Source: Phycicoccus duodecadis (lineage in GTDB: Bacteria > Actinomycetota > Actinomycetes > Actinomycetales > Dermatophilaceae). Taken from it: 64,000 nt of DNA. The DNA lies in the NCBI RefSeq assembly GCF_002846495.1, contig NZ_PJNE01000001.1, positions 1,054,001 to 1,118,000 on the forward strand. Direction: 5' to 3'. The notes under the pieces were generated by a model, which was not told the origin of the DNA, made no database searches, and was given only the letters and a program-made list of their open reading frames with translations. Shown piece after piece: positions 29,542-38,986 of the stretch (position 1 is the first letter of the stretch; every line of letters starts with the position of its first letter). Both the position numbers and the translations under genes were made by a program.

Positions 29542-30549
29542 TTGGCGAGATTCATCATCAGACGCATCCTCCAGATGGTGGGGGTGGTCTTCATCCTGTC
29601 CCTGCTGGTCTTCCTGTGGCTGCGCTCCCTGCCGGGTGGCACCGTCTCGGCCATCCTCGGTGAGCGCGCCACCCCGGCCACCCGCGCCGCCCTGAGCCAG
29701 GCCTTCGGGCTCGACCAGCCGGTGTGGGTGCAGTACCTGAAGTTCCTGCAGCGGGCGGCCCAGGGCGAGTTCGGGGTCTCCACCGGCGTCCTGCCGGGCA
29801 CCGACGCCTTCGACGTCTTCCTGAGCCGCCTGCCGGCCACCGTCGAGCTGAGCGTCGCCGCGCTCGTGATCGCCGTGGTCCTCGCCATCCCGCTCGGCTA
29901 CGTCTCGGCCAAGCGCGCCAACAGCCCCCTCGACAGCGGGCTGGTCATCGTCTCGCTCATCGGGGTCGCCGTCCCCGTGTTCTTCCTGGCCTTCCTGCTG
30001 AAGTACCAGCTCTCGGTCGAGCACCACCTCTTCCCCGTGTCGGGCCGCCAGGACAACCTCGGCTGCACCCGGGTCACCAACTTCTTCGTCCTCGACGGGC
30101 TGCTGACCCGCGAGCTCGACTGCTCGGCCAGCGCGCTGAAACATCTGGTGCTGCCGTCGGTCGCGCTCGCCACCATCCCCTTCGCGGTCATCTACCGCAT
30201 CACCCGCGCCTCGGTGCTCGAGGTGCTCGGCGAGGACTACGTGCGCACCGCCGAGTCCAAGGGCCTCACCGCCCGGGTCGTCCGCGGCCGCCACGTCATG
30301 CGCAACGCGCTGCTGCCGGTGGTCACGACCATCGGCCTCCAGACCGGCGGCCTGCTCGCGGGCGCCGTGCTCACCGAGCGGGTCTTCGGCTTCGGCGGGA
30401 TCGGCGACGCGCTGGCCGTGGCCTTCGAACGCCGCGACTACGCCGTGCTCCAGGTGCTGATCCTCGCCGCGGCCGGCATCTACGTGATCATCAACCTGCT
30501 CGTCGACATCTCGTACGCCGTGATCGACCCGAGGGTGAGGACCCGATGA
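29542..30549 (+). CDS. dppB: Dipeptide ABC transporter permease DppB
   Basis: 335 residues from TTG, preceded by CAGGAGCCCTCCG. The N-terminal helix ARFIIRRILQMVGVVF is typical of DppB/OppB. There are six membrane helices and the EAA coupling loop around AESKGLTARVVRGRHVMRNA. Its stop overlaps the dppC start as ATGA. It forms the translocation channel with DppC. Confidence 0.94.
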   Translation: MARFIIRRILQMVGVVFILSLLVFLWLRSLPGGTVSAILGERATPATRAALSQAFGLDQPVWVQYLKFLQRAAQGEFGVSTGVLPGTDAFDVFLSRLPATVELSVAALVIAVVLAIPLGYVSAKRANSPLDSGLVIVSLIGVAVPVFFLAFLLKYQLSVEHHLFPVSGRQDNLGCTRVTNFFVLDGLLTRELDCSASALKHLVLPSVALATIPFAVIYRITRASVLEVLGEDYVRTAESKGLTARVVRGRHVMRNALLPVVTTIGLQTGGLLAGAVLTERVFGFGGIGDALAVAFERRDYAVLQVLILAAAGIYVIINLLVDISYAVIDPRVRTR

Positions 30550-31517
30550 GCCCGGCCAACCCGATGAACCGCCGCAAGGAACGCATCGACGCGCTCGCGG
30601 CCGGCTCCGCCACCGTGCGGGAGGCCGGCAGCGTCGACGAGAAGCCCGGCGTCTCGCTCATCGCCAGCGCCTGGCAGCGCCTACGACGCAACCCGGTCTT
30701 CCTGGTGGGCGCGATCATCACCGTCGGCTTCGTGGTGCTGGCGCTGGTCTCCTCGTTCGTCGCCCCCCACGACCCCGCCGCGAACCTGCTCATCGAGAAG
30801 GTCCGACCGCAGTCCAACCCCGTCCCCGGGCCCGAGGCGGGCTTCCCGCTGGGCGCCGACGACGCCGGGCGCGACCTGCTCTCGCGGCTGCTGGTCGGCA
30901 GCCGCCAGACCCTGGTCGTCGGCGTCTTCGCCACCCTCTTCGGACTGGCCGGCGGCATGACGCTCGGCATCCTGGCCGGTGCCTTCGGCGGCTGGGTCGA
31001 CGCGCTGGTCATGCGCTTCGTCGACGTGCTGCTGTCGATCCCCTCGCTGCTGCTGGCGTTCTCCATCGCGGCCCTGGCCAGCCGGCCCAGCCAGCTCACC
31101 GTCATCATCGCCGTCGCCGCCGTGCAGGTGCCCGTCTTCGCGCGACTGCTGCGCGGGTCGATGCTGGCGCAGCGTTCCAGCGACCACGTCCTGGCCGCGC
31201 GCGCCCTGGGCGTGAACCAGCGGGCCGTGGTGTTCCGGCACATGCTGCCGAACTCGCTCGGCCCGGTCATCGTGCAGTCGACCCTGGTCCTCGCGACCTC
31301 GATCATCGACGCCGCGGCCCTGTCCTTCCTCGGGCTCGGCAACCCCGACGACCGCCAGCCCGAGTGGGGCCAGATGCTCGGGCGCGCCCAGCCGTTCATC
31401 TACGACTACCCGCACCTGGCCGTGCTGCCCGCGGTGTGCATCATCATCGTGGCCCTCGGGTTCACGCTGATGGGCGAGTCGCTGCGCGAGGCCCTCGACC
31501 CCAAGACCAGGAGGTGA
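30546..31517 (+). CDS. dppC: Dipeptide ABC transporter permease DppC
   Basis: 323 residues. A cytoplasmic N-terminus (about 1-45) leads to a first membrane helix (about 50-70), the OppC_N region and five more helices. The EAA loop reads AARALGVNQRAVVFRHMLPN. It pairs with DppB. AGGAGGTGACG right after its stop serves the following gene. Confidence 0.94.
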   Translation: MSPANPMNRRKERIDALAAGSATVREAGSVDEKPGVSLIASAWQRLRRNPVFLVGAIITVGFVVLALVSSFVAPHDPAANLLIEKVRPQSNPVPGPEAGFPLGADDAGRDLLSRLLVGSRQTLVVGVFATLFGLAGGMTLGILAGAFGGWVDALVMRFVDVLLSIPSLLLAFSIAALASRPSQLTVIIAVAAVQVPVFARLLRGSMLAQRSSDHVLAARALGVNQRAVVFRHMLPNSLGPVIVQSTLVLATSIIDAAALSFLGLGNPDDRQPEWGQMLGRAQPFIYDYPHLAVLPAVCIIIVALGFTLMGESLREALDPKTRR

Positions 31518-31524
31518 CGCGCCG

Positions 31525-32535
31525 ATGACCGCCACCGCGTCCACACCCCGCAGCACCACCCGCCGCGACGAGCCCCTGCTGTCGGTGCGCGACCTGCGCG
31601 TCACCTTCACCCGGCAGGGCGAGGAGCCTTTCACCGCCGTCGACGGCGTCAGCTTCGACGTCCGCCCCGGGCAGACGGTGGGCCTGGTCGGCGAGTCCGG
31701 CTGCGGCAAGTCCGTCACGTCGCTGGCGATCATGGGGCTGCTCCCCGCCCGCGGCAACACCGTCGAGGGCAGCGCGACGTTCGACGGCACCGACCTGCTG
31801 CGGCTGCCGACCGACCAGATGCGCGACCGCCGCGGCCGCGACATCGCGATGATCTTCCAGGACCCGCTGTCGTCGCTGAACCCGGTCGTCCCGGTCGGCC
31901 TGCAGGTCACCGAGGTGCTCGAGCGCCACCGCGGGATGTCGCGCAAGGCGGCCACCCCGGTCGCGCGCGACCTGCTGCAGCGGGTCGGCATCCCCGACCC
32001 CGACCGACGGCTCAAGGACTACCCGCACCAGATGAGCGGCGGGATGCGCCAGCGGGCCCTGATCGCGATGGCGCTGGCCTGCGCGCCGCGCCTGCTGATC
32101 GCCGACGAGCCGACCACCGCCCTCGACGTCACCATCCAGGCGCAGATCCTGGCCCTGCTCAAGGAGCTGGTGCGCGACACCGGCACCGCCCTCGTGATGA
32201 TCACCCACGACCTCGGCGTCGTCGCCGGGCTCTGCGACGAGGTCAACGTCCTGTACGGCGGCCGCATCGTCGAGCGCGGCACCCGTCACGAGCTCTTCGG
32301 CCAGCCGCGCCACCCCTACACCAACGGGCTGCTGGCCTCCATCCCCCGCCTCGACGGCGCGCGCGGCACGCCGCTCACGCCCATCCCGGGGTCGGTGTCC
32401 GACAACCTGCCGTGGACCCACGCCTGCGCGTTCGCCCCGCGGTGCTCCCAGCCCGTCGACGTGTGCACCCAGCAGACCCCGGCGCTCGAGGAGTCCGCCG
32501 GCCGGGCCCTGCGCTGCCACAACCCCGTGAGGTGA
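31525..32535 (+). CDS. dppD: Dipeptide ABC transporter ATPase DppD
   Basis: 336 residues. Walker A GESGCGKS, signature MSGGMRQR, Walker B LLIADEPT, and a C-terminal oligopeptide-transporter region with cysteines ([16 protein letters not shown]). One of the two ATPase subunits on the inner face of the membrane. It starts 7 nt after dppC with an excellent ribosome site. Confidence 0.95.
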   Translation: MTATASTPRSTTRRDEPLLSVRDLRVTFTRQGEEPFTAVDGVSFDVRPGQTVGLVGESGCGKSVTSLAIMGLLPARGNTVEGSATFDGTDLLRLPTDQMRDRRGRDIAMIFQDPLSSLNPVVPVGLQVTEVLERHRGMSRKAATPVARDLLQRVGIPDPDRRLKDYPHQMSGGMRQRALIAMALACAPRLLIADEPTTALDVTIQAQILALLKELVRDTGTALVMITHDLGVVAGLCDEVNVLYGGRIVERGTRHELFGQPRHPYTNGLLASIPRLDGARGTPLTPIPGSVSDNLPWTHACAFAPRCSQPVDVCTQQTPALEESAGRALRCHNPVR

Positions 32536-32539
32536 CGCC

Positions 32540-33736
32540 ATGACCACCACCACCGAGACCGCCCCCACCGCCCCCGACGACGACGCACGCGACCTGCTGG
32601 TCGACGCCCGTGGGGTCAAGGTGCACTTCCCGATCAAGCGCGGCGTGATCTTCGACAAGGTCATCGGCCACGTGTACGCGGTCGACGGCGTCGACCTGCA
32701 GATCCGACGGGGTGAGACCTACGGCCTGGTCGGCGAGTCCGGCTGTGGCAAGTCGACCCTGGGCAAGGCGATCCTCAACCTCGAGGAGCCCACCGAGGGC
32801 AGCATCCTGGTCGACGGCACGGACGTCGCCGCGCTCCGGGGCGAGGCGCTGCGCAAGCGCCGCAAGGACTTCCAGATGGTCTTCCAGGACCCCATGAGCA
32901 GCCTCGACCCGCGCCAGTCGGTCGAGTCGCTGCTGGTCGAGGGGATGAAGGCACACGGCCTGGCCACGGACCCGCAGGCCACGGGGCGGCGCCTGCGCGA
33001 GCTGCTGGCCGCGGTGGGGCTCCCGGCCGCGGCGCTGAAGAAGTACCCGCACGAGTTCTCGGGCGGGCAGCGCCAGCGCATCGGCATCGCCCGGGCGCTG
33101 GCGGTCGAGCCGAAGCTGATCGTGGCCGACGAGCCGGTGAGCGCCCTCGACGTGTCGGTGCAGGCGCAGGTCATCAACCTGCTCGAGCAGCTCCAGGACG
33201 ACTTCGACCTCACCTACCTCGTCGTCGCACACGACCTGGCCGTGGTGCGGCACATCAGCGACCGGATCGGCGTCATGTACCTCGGCGGACTGGTCGAGGA
33301 GGCCACCGCCGACGACCTCTACTCCACGCCGCTGCACCCGTACACCCGGGCGCTGCTGTCGGCCGTCCCGGTCCCCGACCCCGAGGTCGAGGACGCCCGC
33401 GAGCAGATCCTGCTGGTGGGCGACCTGCCCTCGCCGTCGCGGCCGCCGGCCGGCTGCCGCTTCCACACCCGCTGCCCGTGGCGCCAGGAGACCCGCTGCG
33501 ACGAGGAGCGCCCGCAGCTGCGGGTCCTCGACCTGCCGGGGATGCCCGGGACGCACAAGGTGGCCTGTCACTTCGCCGAGCAGATCGCGAGCGGCGAGAT
33601 CCAGCGGCACGCGGTGGCCCCCACGGCCACGGTGCAGGACTGGCGCGGTGACGACGACGGCGACGCCATCGGGCCGGCCTCGGTGGCCGAGGCGCAGGGC
33701 CTGGCCCGGCACACCGAGGAGTCCGGCGGCCTCTGA
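32540..33736 (+). CDS. dppF: Dipeptide ABC transporter ATPase DppF
   Basis: 398 residues. Walker [10 protein letters not shown], signature FSGGQRQR, Walker B LIVADEPVSALD, and the same Cys-containing C-terminal region (CRFHTRCPWRQETRC) plus a roughly 50-residue tail not needed for the family. Second ATPase of the importer and last gene of the operon. Two short dyads (GACGCCGGCGTC at 33742-33753 and GGTGAGGCTCACC at 33754-33766) follow the stop. Confidence 0.95.
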   Translation: MTTTTETAPTAPDDDARDLLVDARGVKVHFPIKRGVIFDKVIGHVYAVDGVDLQIRRGETYGLVGESGCGKSTLGKAILNLEEPTEGSILVDGTDVAALRGEALRKRRKDFQMVFQDPMSSLDPRQSVESLLVEGMKAHGLATDPQATGRRLRELLAAVGLPAAALKKYPHEFSGGQRQRIGIARALAVEPKLIVADEPVSALDVSVQAQVINLLEQLQDDFDLTYLVVAHDLAVVRHISDRIGVMYLGGLVEEATADDLYSTPLHPYTRALLSAVPVPDPEVEDAREQILLVGDLPSPSRPPAGCRFHTRCPWRQETRCDEERPQLRVLDLPGMPGTHKVACHFAEQIASGEIQRHAVAPTATVQDWRGDDDGDAIGPASVAEAQGLARHTEESGGL

Positions 33737-33794
33737 CCCGGGACGCCGGCGTCGGTGAGGCTCACCTGACGTGCCACGACGGCTGTCCGTGGCT

Positions 33795-33800
33795 CATGAT
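33795..33800 (+). promoter_or_regulatory. -10 element of the PCD gene
   Basis: CATGAT, 6 nt before the ATG at 33807. Confidence 0.4.
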
Positions 33801-33806
33801 GGCGCC

Positions 33807-34115
33807 ATGAGCCGACTCCTCACCGACGACGAGGTCTCCCGTCAGCTGGCCGACCTGCCCGGCTGGTCGCGCGAGGGGGACGCCCTCGTCGCGGGCATCG
33901 AGGCGCCGGACTTCCCGGCCGCCATCCGCCTGGTCACCGCCGCGGCCGACGAGGCCGAGCAGATGAACCACCACCCCGACATCGACATCCGCTGGCGCAC
34001 CACCCGCTGGCGGCTGACGACCCACGACGCCGGCGGTCTGACCCAGCTCGACATCGAGCTCGCCCACCGCATCTCGACCGCCGCGCGCGCCGAGGGGGCG
34101 GTCCTCGATGGCTGA
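33807..34115 (+). CDS. Pterin-4a-carbinolamine dehydratase
   Basis: 102 residues covering the whole PCD fold, with the active-site block AEQMNHHPDIDIRW. It dehydrates 4a-hydroxytetrahydrobiopterin or acts as a related small dehydratase; no pterin hydroxylase gene is in the window. The frame opens a little upstream, but ATG 33807 lies 6 nt after CATGAT and matches family length. The end overlaps the VIT1 start by 8 nt. Confidence 0.9.
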   Translation: MSRLLTDDEVSRQLADLPGWSREGDALVAGIEAPDFPAAIRLVTAAADEAEQMNHHPDIDIRWRTTRWRLTTHDAGGLTQLDIELAHRISTAARAEGAVLDG

Positions 34116-34839
34116 GCCCACCACGCCCCCCGAGGTCACCGGGCACGCCGAGCCACACGGGGAGTCCCACGCCGGGCGCCTCAACTGGCTGCGCGCCGGG
34201 GTGCTCGGCGCCAACGACGGCATCGTCTCGACCGCCGGGCTGGTGATCGGCGTCGCCGCCGCGACCACCGAGCGGGGCCCGGTGTTCACGGCCGGCCTCG
34301 CCGGGCTGGCCGCCGGTGCCCTCAGCATGGCCGTCGGCGAGTACGTGTCGGTCAGCACCCAGCGCGACTCCGAGCAGGCCCTCATCGCCAAGGAGATCCG
34401 CGAGCTGCGCGAGGAGCCCGAGGCCGAGCTCGCCGAGCTCGCCGAGATCTACGTGGGCAAGGGCCTCTCCCCCGACCTCGCCGCCCGGGTGGCCGAGCAG
34501 CTGACCGCGCACGACGCCCTCGGGGCGCACGCCGAGGCCGAGCTGGGCATCGACCCCGAGAACTACACCAACCCGTGGCACGCCGCCTGGGCCTCGATGA
34601 TCGCGTTCACCGTCGGTGCGCTGCTGCCGGTGCTGGCCATCGTGCTGCCGCCCGTGGCGTGGCGGGTCCCCGTCACCGTCGTCGCCGTCGTGCTGGCCCT
34701 CGCGGCCACCGGCCTGCTGAGCGCCCGCCTGGGCGACTCCAGTGCCCGGCGCGCCACGGTACGCGTGGTGGCCGGCGGCATCGTCGCCATGGCCGTGACG
34801 TTCGGCATCGGGTCCCTCGTGGGCACCCAGGTCGGCTGA
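34108..34839 (+). CDS. VIT1/CCC1 family transporter
   Basis: 243 residues. The family start HAGRLNWLRAGVLGANDGIVSTAGLVIGVAAA is visible as GRLNWLRAGVLGANDGIVS. Five membrane helices are split by a charged cytoplasmic helical region (about 85-150) that binds metal in plant VIT1. Members move Fe2+ or Mn2+ across the membrane. Overlapped by the PCD gene upstream and by 1 nt (TGATG) with the amidotransferase gene downstream, so the three are one operon. Confidence 0.9.
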   Translation: MAEPTTPPEVTGHAEPHGESHAGRLNWLRAGVLGANDGIVSTAGLVIGVAAATTERGPVFTAGLAGLAAGALSMAVGEYVSVSTQRDSEQALIAKEIRELREEPEAELAELAEIYVGKGLSPDLAARVAEQLTAHDALGAHAEAELGIDPENYTNPWHAAWASMIAFTVGALLPVLAIVLPPVAWRVPVTVVAVVLALAATGLLSARLGDSSARRATVRVVAGGIVAMAVTFGIGSLVGTQVG

Positions 34840-35546
34840 TGGGCGCTCGCCTGCTCGTGGTCCAGCACGAGCCCGACGCCCCGGCCGGCTGGCTCGGCGA
34901 GTGGTGGGAGGCCGGCGGTGTCGAGCTCGACGTCGTGCGTGCCGACCTCGGGCAGCCGGTGCCGGCACGCCTCGCCGACGGCGACCACGACGGCCTGGTG
35001 GTCCTCGGCGGCGCCATGGGGGCCAACGACGACGCGCTCCACCCGTGGCTGACGCACACGAAGGAGCTCCTGCGCGACACCGTCCGGGGCGGCCTGCCGA
35101 CCCTCGGGGTCTGCCTCGGCCACCAGCTGGCCTCGGTCGGGCTCGGTGGCGCGGCCGGCCCCAACCCGCACGGGCGCACCGTCGGGGTCGTCCCGGTGGC
35201 CCTCACCCCCGACGGGGCCGACGACCCGCTGCTCGCGGGGCTCGACGGTGCCGGCGCGGTGCACTTCAACGACGACGTGGTCGGGACCCCGCCCCCGGGC
35301 GCGACCGTCCTGGCGCGCCTGCCCGACGGGTCGCCGCAGGCCCTGCGGCTGGGTGAGCGGGCCTGGAGCGTGCAGTTCCACCCCGAGACCTCCCCCGAGA
35401 TCTTCGGCGCCTGGCTGCGCTGGGAGCGCCCCGACGGGCTCGAGCCGGCCGACGAGGCCCTGCTGGCGAGTGTCACCGCCGCGCGTGACCGGCTGCGTGG
35501 CAGCTGGGAGACGTTCGCGGCCCGGTTCGCCGCCCAGCTGGGCTGA
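34839..35546 (+). CDS. Class I glutamine amidotransferase-like protein
   Basis: 235 residues. LVVLGGAMGANDD, the nucleophile elbow LGVCLGHQLAS (Cys about 89), and the His-Glu pair in SVQFHPETSPE give a complete triad. Stand-alone GMP-synthase-like amidotransferases of this type are common in actinobacteria and their partner is usually unknown. Translation is coupled to the VIT1 gene. Confidence 0.88.
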   Translation: MGARLLVVQHEPDAPAGWLGEWWEAGGVELDVVRADLGQPVPARLADGDHDGLVVLGGAMGANDDALHPWLTHTKELLRDTVRGGLPTLGVCLGHQLASVGLGGAAGPNPHGRTVGVVPVALTPDGADDPLLAGLDGAGAVHFNDDVVGTPPPGATVLARLPDGSPQALRLGERAWSVQFHPETSPEIFGAWLRWERPDGLEPADEALLASVTAARDRLRGSWETFAARFAAQLG

Positions 35547-35577
35547 CCCGGGACGGGCCGGGCGCTGGCGGGTGTGA

Positions 35578-35604
35578 TGGCGCCGGAACCGGGGTGATCG
35601 CCCC
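35578..35604 (+). repeat. Direct repeat copy 1 flanking the AbiEi-like gene
   Basis: A 27-nt stretch with core CGGAACCGG, in the 197-nt non-coding region before the AbiEi-like gene. It matches copy 2 (36756-36782) at 23 of 27 positions. Confidence 0.65.
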
Positions 35605-35731
35605 CCTTCCGACACCACCGCCGCCGCCCTGAGCCGCGCCAGCCACCCTGTGCGCCGTCCACAGCCGGGCGCCGCGCACCCCGTCGTCCACAGCCGGGCC
35701 TCGAGCGTCGGTGCCGCGGCGCCCGCCCGGC

Positions 35732-35737
35732 CATCCT
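35732..35737 (+). promoter_or_regulatory. -10 element of the AbiEi-like gene
   Basis: CATCCT, 6 nt before the ATG at 35744; weak hexamer, but the spacing is the same as in other genes of the window. Confidence 0.35.
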
Positions 35738-35743
35738 GTGGCC

Positions 35744-36775
35744 ATGACCGACCTCCCCGAAGCCGCCCGCAGGGTGCTCGCCCGCCAGGACGGCGTCGCG
35801 AGCCGGGCGCAACTGCTCGCCGCCGGCGTGAGCCAGGATGCCTGGCGGTGGAACGCCGGCCGCTCGTGGCGGGTGCTGCTCCCGCGTGTGGTGCTCGTCG
35901 GCCGCCACGAGCCCCGCCCGCGGCAGCGGATGGTCGCCGCCCTGCTGTGGGCCGGTCCGCGGTCGGTCCTGGCCGGCCCCACGGCGGCCTCCCTGTACGG
36001 CGTGACGGCAGCCGAGGTGCGGGGCGAGGTGAGCCTCCTCGTGCCGCGCCCGGCCACCAGCCGGACGGCCGGCTTCGCGACGGCCACCCGCACGGTGCTG
36101 CACGACCCCGGCGTCGTCACCCGCGGGCCGCTCCGGCTGTCCTCCCCCGCCCGGTCGCTCGTCGACGCCGCGGTGGCGTGCGGGTCGGCCTCGACCGCCA
36201 CGGCTATCCTCGTCGAAGGCGTCCAGCGCCGCGTCGCCTCGCTCGACGACGTCGCCGAGTGGGTCCACCGGGTGCGGCCGCCGGCACGGTCCGGGGTGGC
36301 CGCCGCCCTAGCCGCCGCGGCAAGCGGCGCCTGGTCCCGCCCCGAGGCGGAGCTGCTGGGGCTCGTGGGGGCGTCCCGGGTCCTGTCGTCCCCGTGGGCC
36401 AACCCGTGGCTGTCGTCGGCCGCCGGGGTGGCGCTGGTGAGCCCGGACGTCTGGTTCGACGACGTGGCCCTGGCCGTGATGGTGCACTCGCACCGCTTCC
36501 ACGCCCGGGGCGCCCAGTGGGAGGCGACCATCGATGCCGACGCGGGGCTGATCGCGGCCGGCGTCGTGGTGGTCGGCGTCACCCCGTCGGGGATGCGGCG
36601 CGACCCCGCGGGGACCCTGCGCCGGGTCGAGGACGCCTTCGCGGTGGCCGCTCGGCGTCCACGACCGCCGGTGACGGCCCGGCCGCGCAACCCCTGGGCC
36701 CGTGACGGCGCAGGGAGCGTTGCCCGACGGCCCGGGGCGCCGCTGGAGCCCTTCGTGGCGTCGGAACCGGCGTGA
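35744..36775 (+). CDS. AbiEi/DUF559-like protein with degenerate nuclease domain
   Basis: 343 residues. The N-terminal winged-helix part (DGVASRAQLLAAGVSQDAWR) and middle part (LAGPTAASLYG, SSPARSLVDAAVACG) match the AbiEi-antitoxin-like/DUF559 family that is abundant in actinobacteria. The C-terminal Vsr-like fold normally has D-x-n-E-V-D, but here the strand reads DVWFDDVALAVMVHSHRFHARG, so the acidic residue after the strand is Met and catalysis looks lost. No toxin gene is next to it. 23/27-nt direct repeats flank the gene, the second overlapping its stop. Confidence 0.75.
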   Translation: MTDLPEAARRVLARQDGVASRAQLLAAGVSQDAWRWNAGRSWRVLLPRVVLVGRHEPRPRQRMVAALLWAGPRSVLAGPTAASLYGVTAAEVRGEVSLLVPRPATSRTAGFATATRTVLHDPGVVTRGPLRLSSPARSLVDAAVACGSASTATAILVEGVQRRVASLDDVAEWVHRVRPPARSGVAAALAAAASGAWSRPEAELLGLVGASRVLSSPWANPWLSSAAGVALVSPDVWFDDVALAVMVHSHRFHARGAQWEATIDADAGLIAAGVVVVGVTPSGMRRDPAGTLRRVEDAFAVAARRPRPPVTARPRNPWARDGAGSVARRPGAPLEPFVASEPA

Positions 36776-36782
36776 TGACCCC
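36756..36782 (+). repeat. Direct repeat copy 2, over the 3' end of the AbiEi-like gene
   Basis: 27 nt matching copy 1 at 23 positions; it spans the stop codon of the AbiEi-like gene and touches the terminator that follows. Confidence 0.65.
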
Positions 36783-36825
36783 GGGTCCGAGCCATCGGGG
36801 GCACCATCGGGCTCCCCCGGACCCG
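36782..36825. terminator. Bidirectional terminator between AbiEi-like gene and malQ
   Basis: CGGGTCCG (36782-36789) pairs with CGGACCCG (36818-36825), with a second inner pairing GAGCC/GGCTC. It lies 6 nt after the AbiEi-like stop and 8 nt after the malQ stop on the other strand. Confidence 0.65.
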
Positions 36826-36833
36826 CCCGCCGG

Positions 36834-38966
36834 TCAGCGGCCGCGCAGCGCCTCGAACACGGCCTCGGCCAACGGGGCCTCGCGCACGTCGTCGAGGTCG
36901 AGCACCACGCCGTCGGGGCCGGCCAGGGGCAGCCGCCAGTTGGGGTACTCGTCGTTGGTGCCCGGCTGGTTGATGGCACGCCGGTCACCGACGAGGTCGG
37001 GCAGCGCCACCGCGAGCATCCGGCTCGGGGTCAGCGCCAGCCAGCGGTGCAGGGCGACCACGGTCTCGTCGACGTCGGCACCCTCGGCCATCAGCCCGCG
37101 GTCGACGAGCGCGGCCCGCACCCGGTCGACGGCGGCCTCCTCGACGGCGCGCTCCTCCTCGACGGGCCGGGTGAGCAGCCCGAGCTGCTCGCGCACCGCC
37201 ACGTGCTCCAGGGTCAGGTAGCCGGCCGTCGGCGGGAGGTCGTGCACCGTCACCGACGACAGGCAGAGCTCGCGGTAGCTCTCGGGCGGGCGCACGGTGT
37301 CACCGTCCCACTCGAACCAGAGGATGGAGGTGCCGAGCAGCCCGCGCTCGACCAGTACGTCCCGCACGTTGGGGGCGACCACCCCGAGGTCCTCGCCGAT
37401 GACGACGGCGCCGGCGCGCTGGGCCTCCAGGACCAGGATGCCGACGAGCGCCTCGTGGTCGAGGTAGACGTAGGTGCCGTCGGCCGGCGTCGCGCCCTCG
37501 GGGATCCACCACAGCCGGAACAGCCCGAGGATGTGGTCGACCCGGATGCCGCCGGAGTCGCGCAGCACGGTGCGGATCATGTCGCGGTAGGGCGTGTAGC
37601 CCTGCTCGGCCAGGCGGTCGGGCCGCCACGGCGGCTGCGACCAGTTCTGCCCGAGCTGGTTGAACGGGTCGGGGGGTGCGCCGACGGTCACGCCCCGCGC
37701 CAGGGCGTCGCCGAGCCCCCAGGCGTCGGCGCCGACCGGGTGCACGCCCACGGCCAGGTCGTGCACGACGCCCAGCGGCATGCCGGCCATCGTCGCGTCG
37801 TGCTGGGCTGCGGCCAGCTGCTGCTCGAGGAGCCACTGCAGCCAGCGGTAGAAGTCGACGTCCTCGGGGTGGGCGGCCACGAAGGCGCTGACGGCTGCTC
37901 CCTCGGGGTCCTGCAGCGCGGCCGGCCACTGGGTGAAGGGCAGCCCGTGGGCGTCGGCCAGCGCGCACCAGGTGGCGAAGCGGGTCAGCCCCTCCCCCTC
38001 GCGCTCGCAGAACTCGGCCAGGGCCGCGGCCCGCCGTTCGCCCAGCCCGGCCTCGAACACCAGCCGCAGCGCCGGCTTCTTGACGGCCCACGCGGCGTCG
38101 CGGTCGATGCGGTCGCCGGCGTTGAGGGCTCGGCCCCGGGCGGCCAGGGCAGCCATCGCGCGCCGGGCGGTGGCGTCGAGGGCCGCGACCTCGGGGATGT
38201 CCTCGACCCGCAGGTACAGCGGGTTCACGAAGCGACGCGTCGTCGGGAGGTAGGGCGAGGGCTCCATCGGCGGCACCGGCTCGGCGGCGTGCAGCGGGTT
38301 GACGAGCAGGAAGTCGGCGTCGTGGGCGGCCGCCGCCCAGGTGGCGAGGTCGGCCAGGTCGCGCAGGTCGCCGACGCCCCAGGACGCCGACGAGCGCACC
38401 TGGTACAGCTGCGCCATCAGCCCGACCACCCGGCGCTCGGCGACCTGGCCCGGCAGCTCCAGCCGTTCGGGCGTGACGACCAGCGTGCTGCGGGTGGTGG
38501 CGGGGCGGGCCACGGGAGCGTCGACGTCGGCCACGAGGTGGTGCCAGCCCAGCGGCAGGTCGTCGGGGATCGCGAAGGTGGCCTCGCCGACCGCGGCGCC
38601 GTCGACCACGCGGTCGGGCACCCACCGGTCGAGCTGGGTCAGCTCGCGCCGGCCACCGTCCTCGAGCTCGACCCCCACCCGCACCCCGGAGCCCGCGGGC
38701 ACGTGGACCGCGACCTCGAGACCGCGACCCGCCCGCGCGACGACGGTGGGCGGCAGCGTGGCCCGCCAGGGCGCGTCGGCATGGTCGGCCAGCGCCGCCT
38801 CGACCGCGTCCTCGTCACCGGCCTCGACGCCCAGCGCCAGCAGGACGGCGCGGATGGAGGCCTCGGAGACGGTGACGTGCCGGCCCAACCAGTCCCAGTA
38901 CTCCGTCGCGACGCCATGCGCCTGGGCGAGCTCGGCGAGCCGGGCGGACGGCAGGGCGGACGGCAT
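36834..38966 (-). CDS. malQ: 4-alpha-glucanotransferase (amylomaltase)
   Basis: 710 residues, GH77. An N-terminal domain of about 160 residues, common in actinobacterial MalQ, precedes the barrel. Markers are SSASWGVGDLRDLADL, PYLPTTRRFVNPLYL, the nucleophile region GIRVDHILGLFRLWWIPEG, the acid/base Glu in VVIGEDLGVV, and the third acidic residue near SVTVHDLPPTAGY. It transfers glucan chains in maltodextrin metabolism in the cytoplasm. A start at 38975 exists, but CAGGAT lies 7 nt before the ATG at 38966 and covers the earlier codon. Confidence 0.95.
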   Translation of the reverse strand: MPSALPSARLAELAQAHGVATEYWDWLGRHVTVSEASIRAVLLALGVEAGDEDAVEAALADHADAPWRATLPPTVVARAGRGLEVAVHVPAGSGVRVGVELEDGGRRELTQLDRWVPDRVVDGAAVGEATFAIPDDLPLGWHHLVADVDAPVARPATTRSTLVVTPERLELPGQVAERRVVGLMAQLYQVRSSASWGVGDLRDLADLATWAAAAHDADFLLVNPLHAAEPVPPMEPSPYLPTTRRFVNPLYLRVEDIPEVAALDATARRAMAALAARGRALNAGDRIDRDAAWAVKKPALRLVFEAGLGERRAAALAEFCEREGEGLTRFATWCALADAHGLPFTQWPAALQDPEGAAVSAFVAAHPEDVDFYRWLQWLLEQQLAAAQHDATMAGMPLGVVHDLAVGVHPVGADAWGLGDALARGVTVGAPPDPFNQLGQNWSQPPWRPDRLAEQGYTPYRDMIRTVLRDSGGIRVDHILGLFRLWWIPEGATPADGTYVYLDHEALVGILVLEAQRAGAVVIGEDLGVVAPNVRDVLVERGLLGTSILWFEWDGDTVRPPESYRELCLSSVTVHDLPPTAGYLTLEHVAVREQLGLLTRPVEEERAVEEAAVDRVRAALVDRGLMAEGADVDETVVALHRWLALTPSRMLAVALPDLVGDRRAINQPGTNDEYPNWRLPLAGPDGVVLDLDDVREAPLAEAVFEALRGR

Positions 38967-38973
38967 GGCCCCC

Positions 38974-38979
38974 ATCCTG
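38974..38979 (-). promoter_or_regulatory. -10 element of malQ
   Basis: CAGGAT on the minus strand, 7 nt before the ATG at 38966, just after the terminator of the upstream symporter gene. Confidence 0.5.
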
Positions 38980-38986
38980 CCAACAG

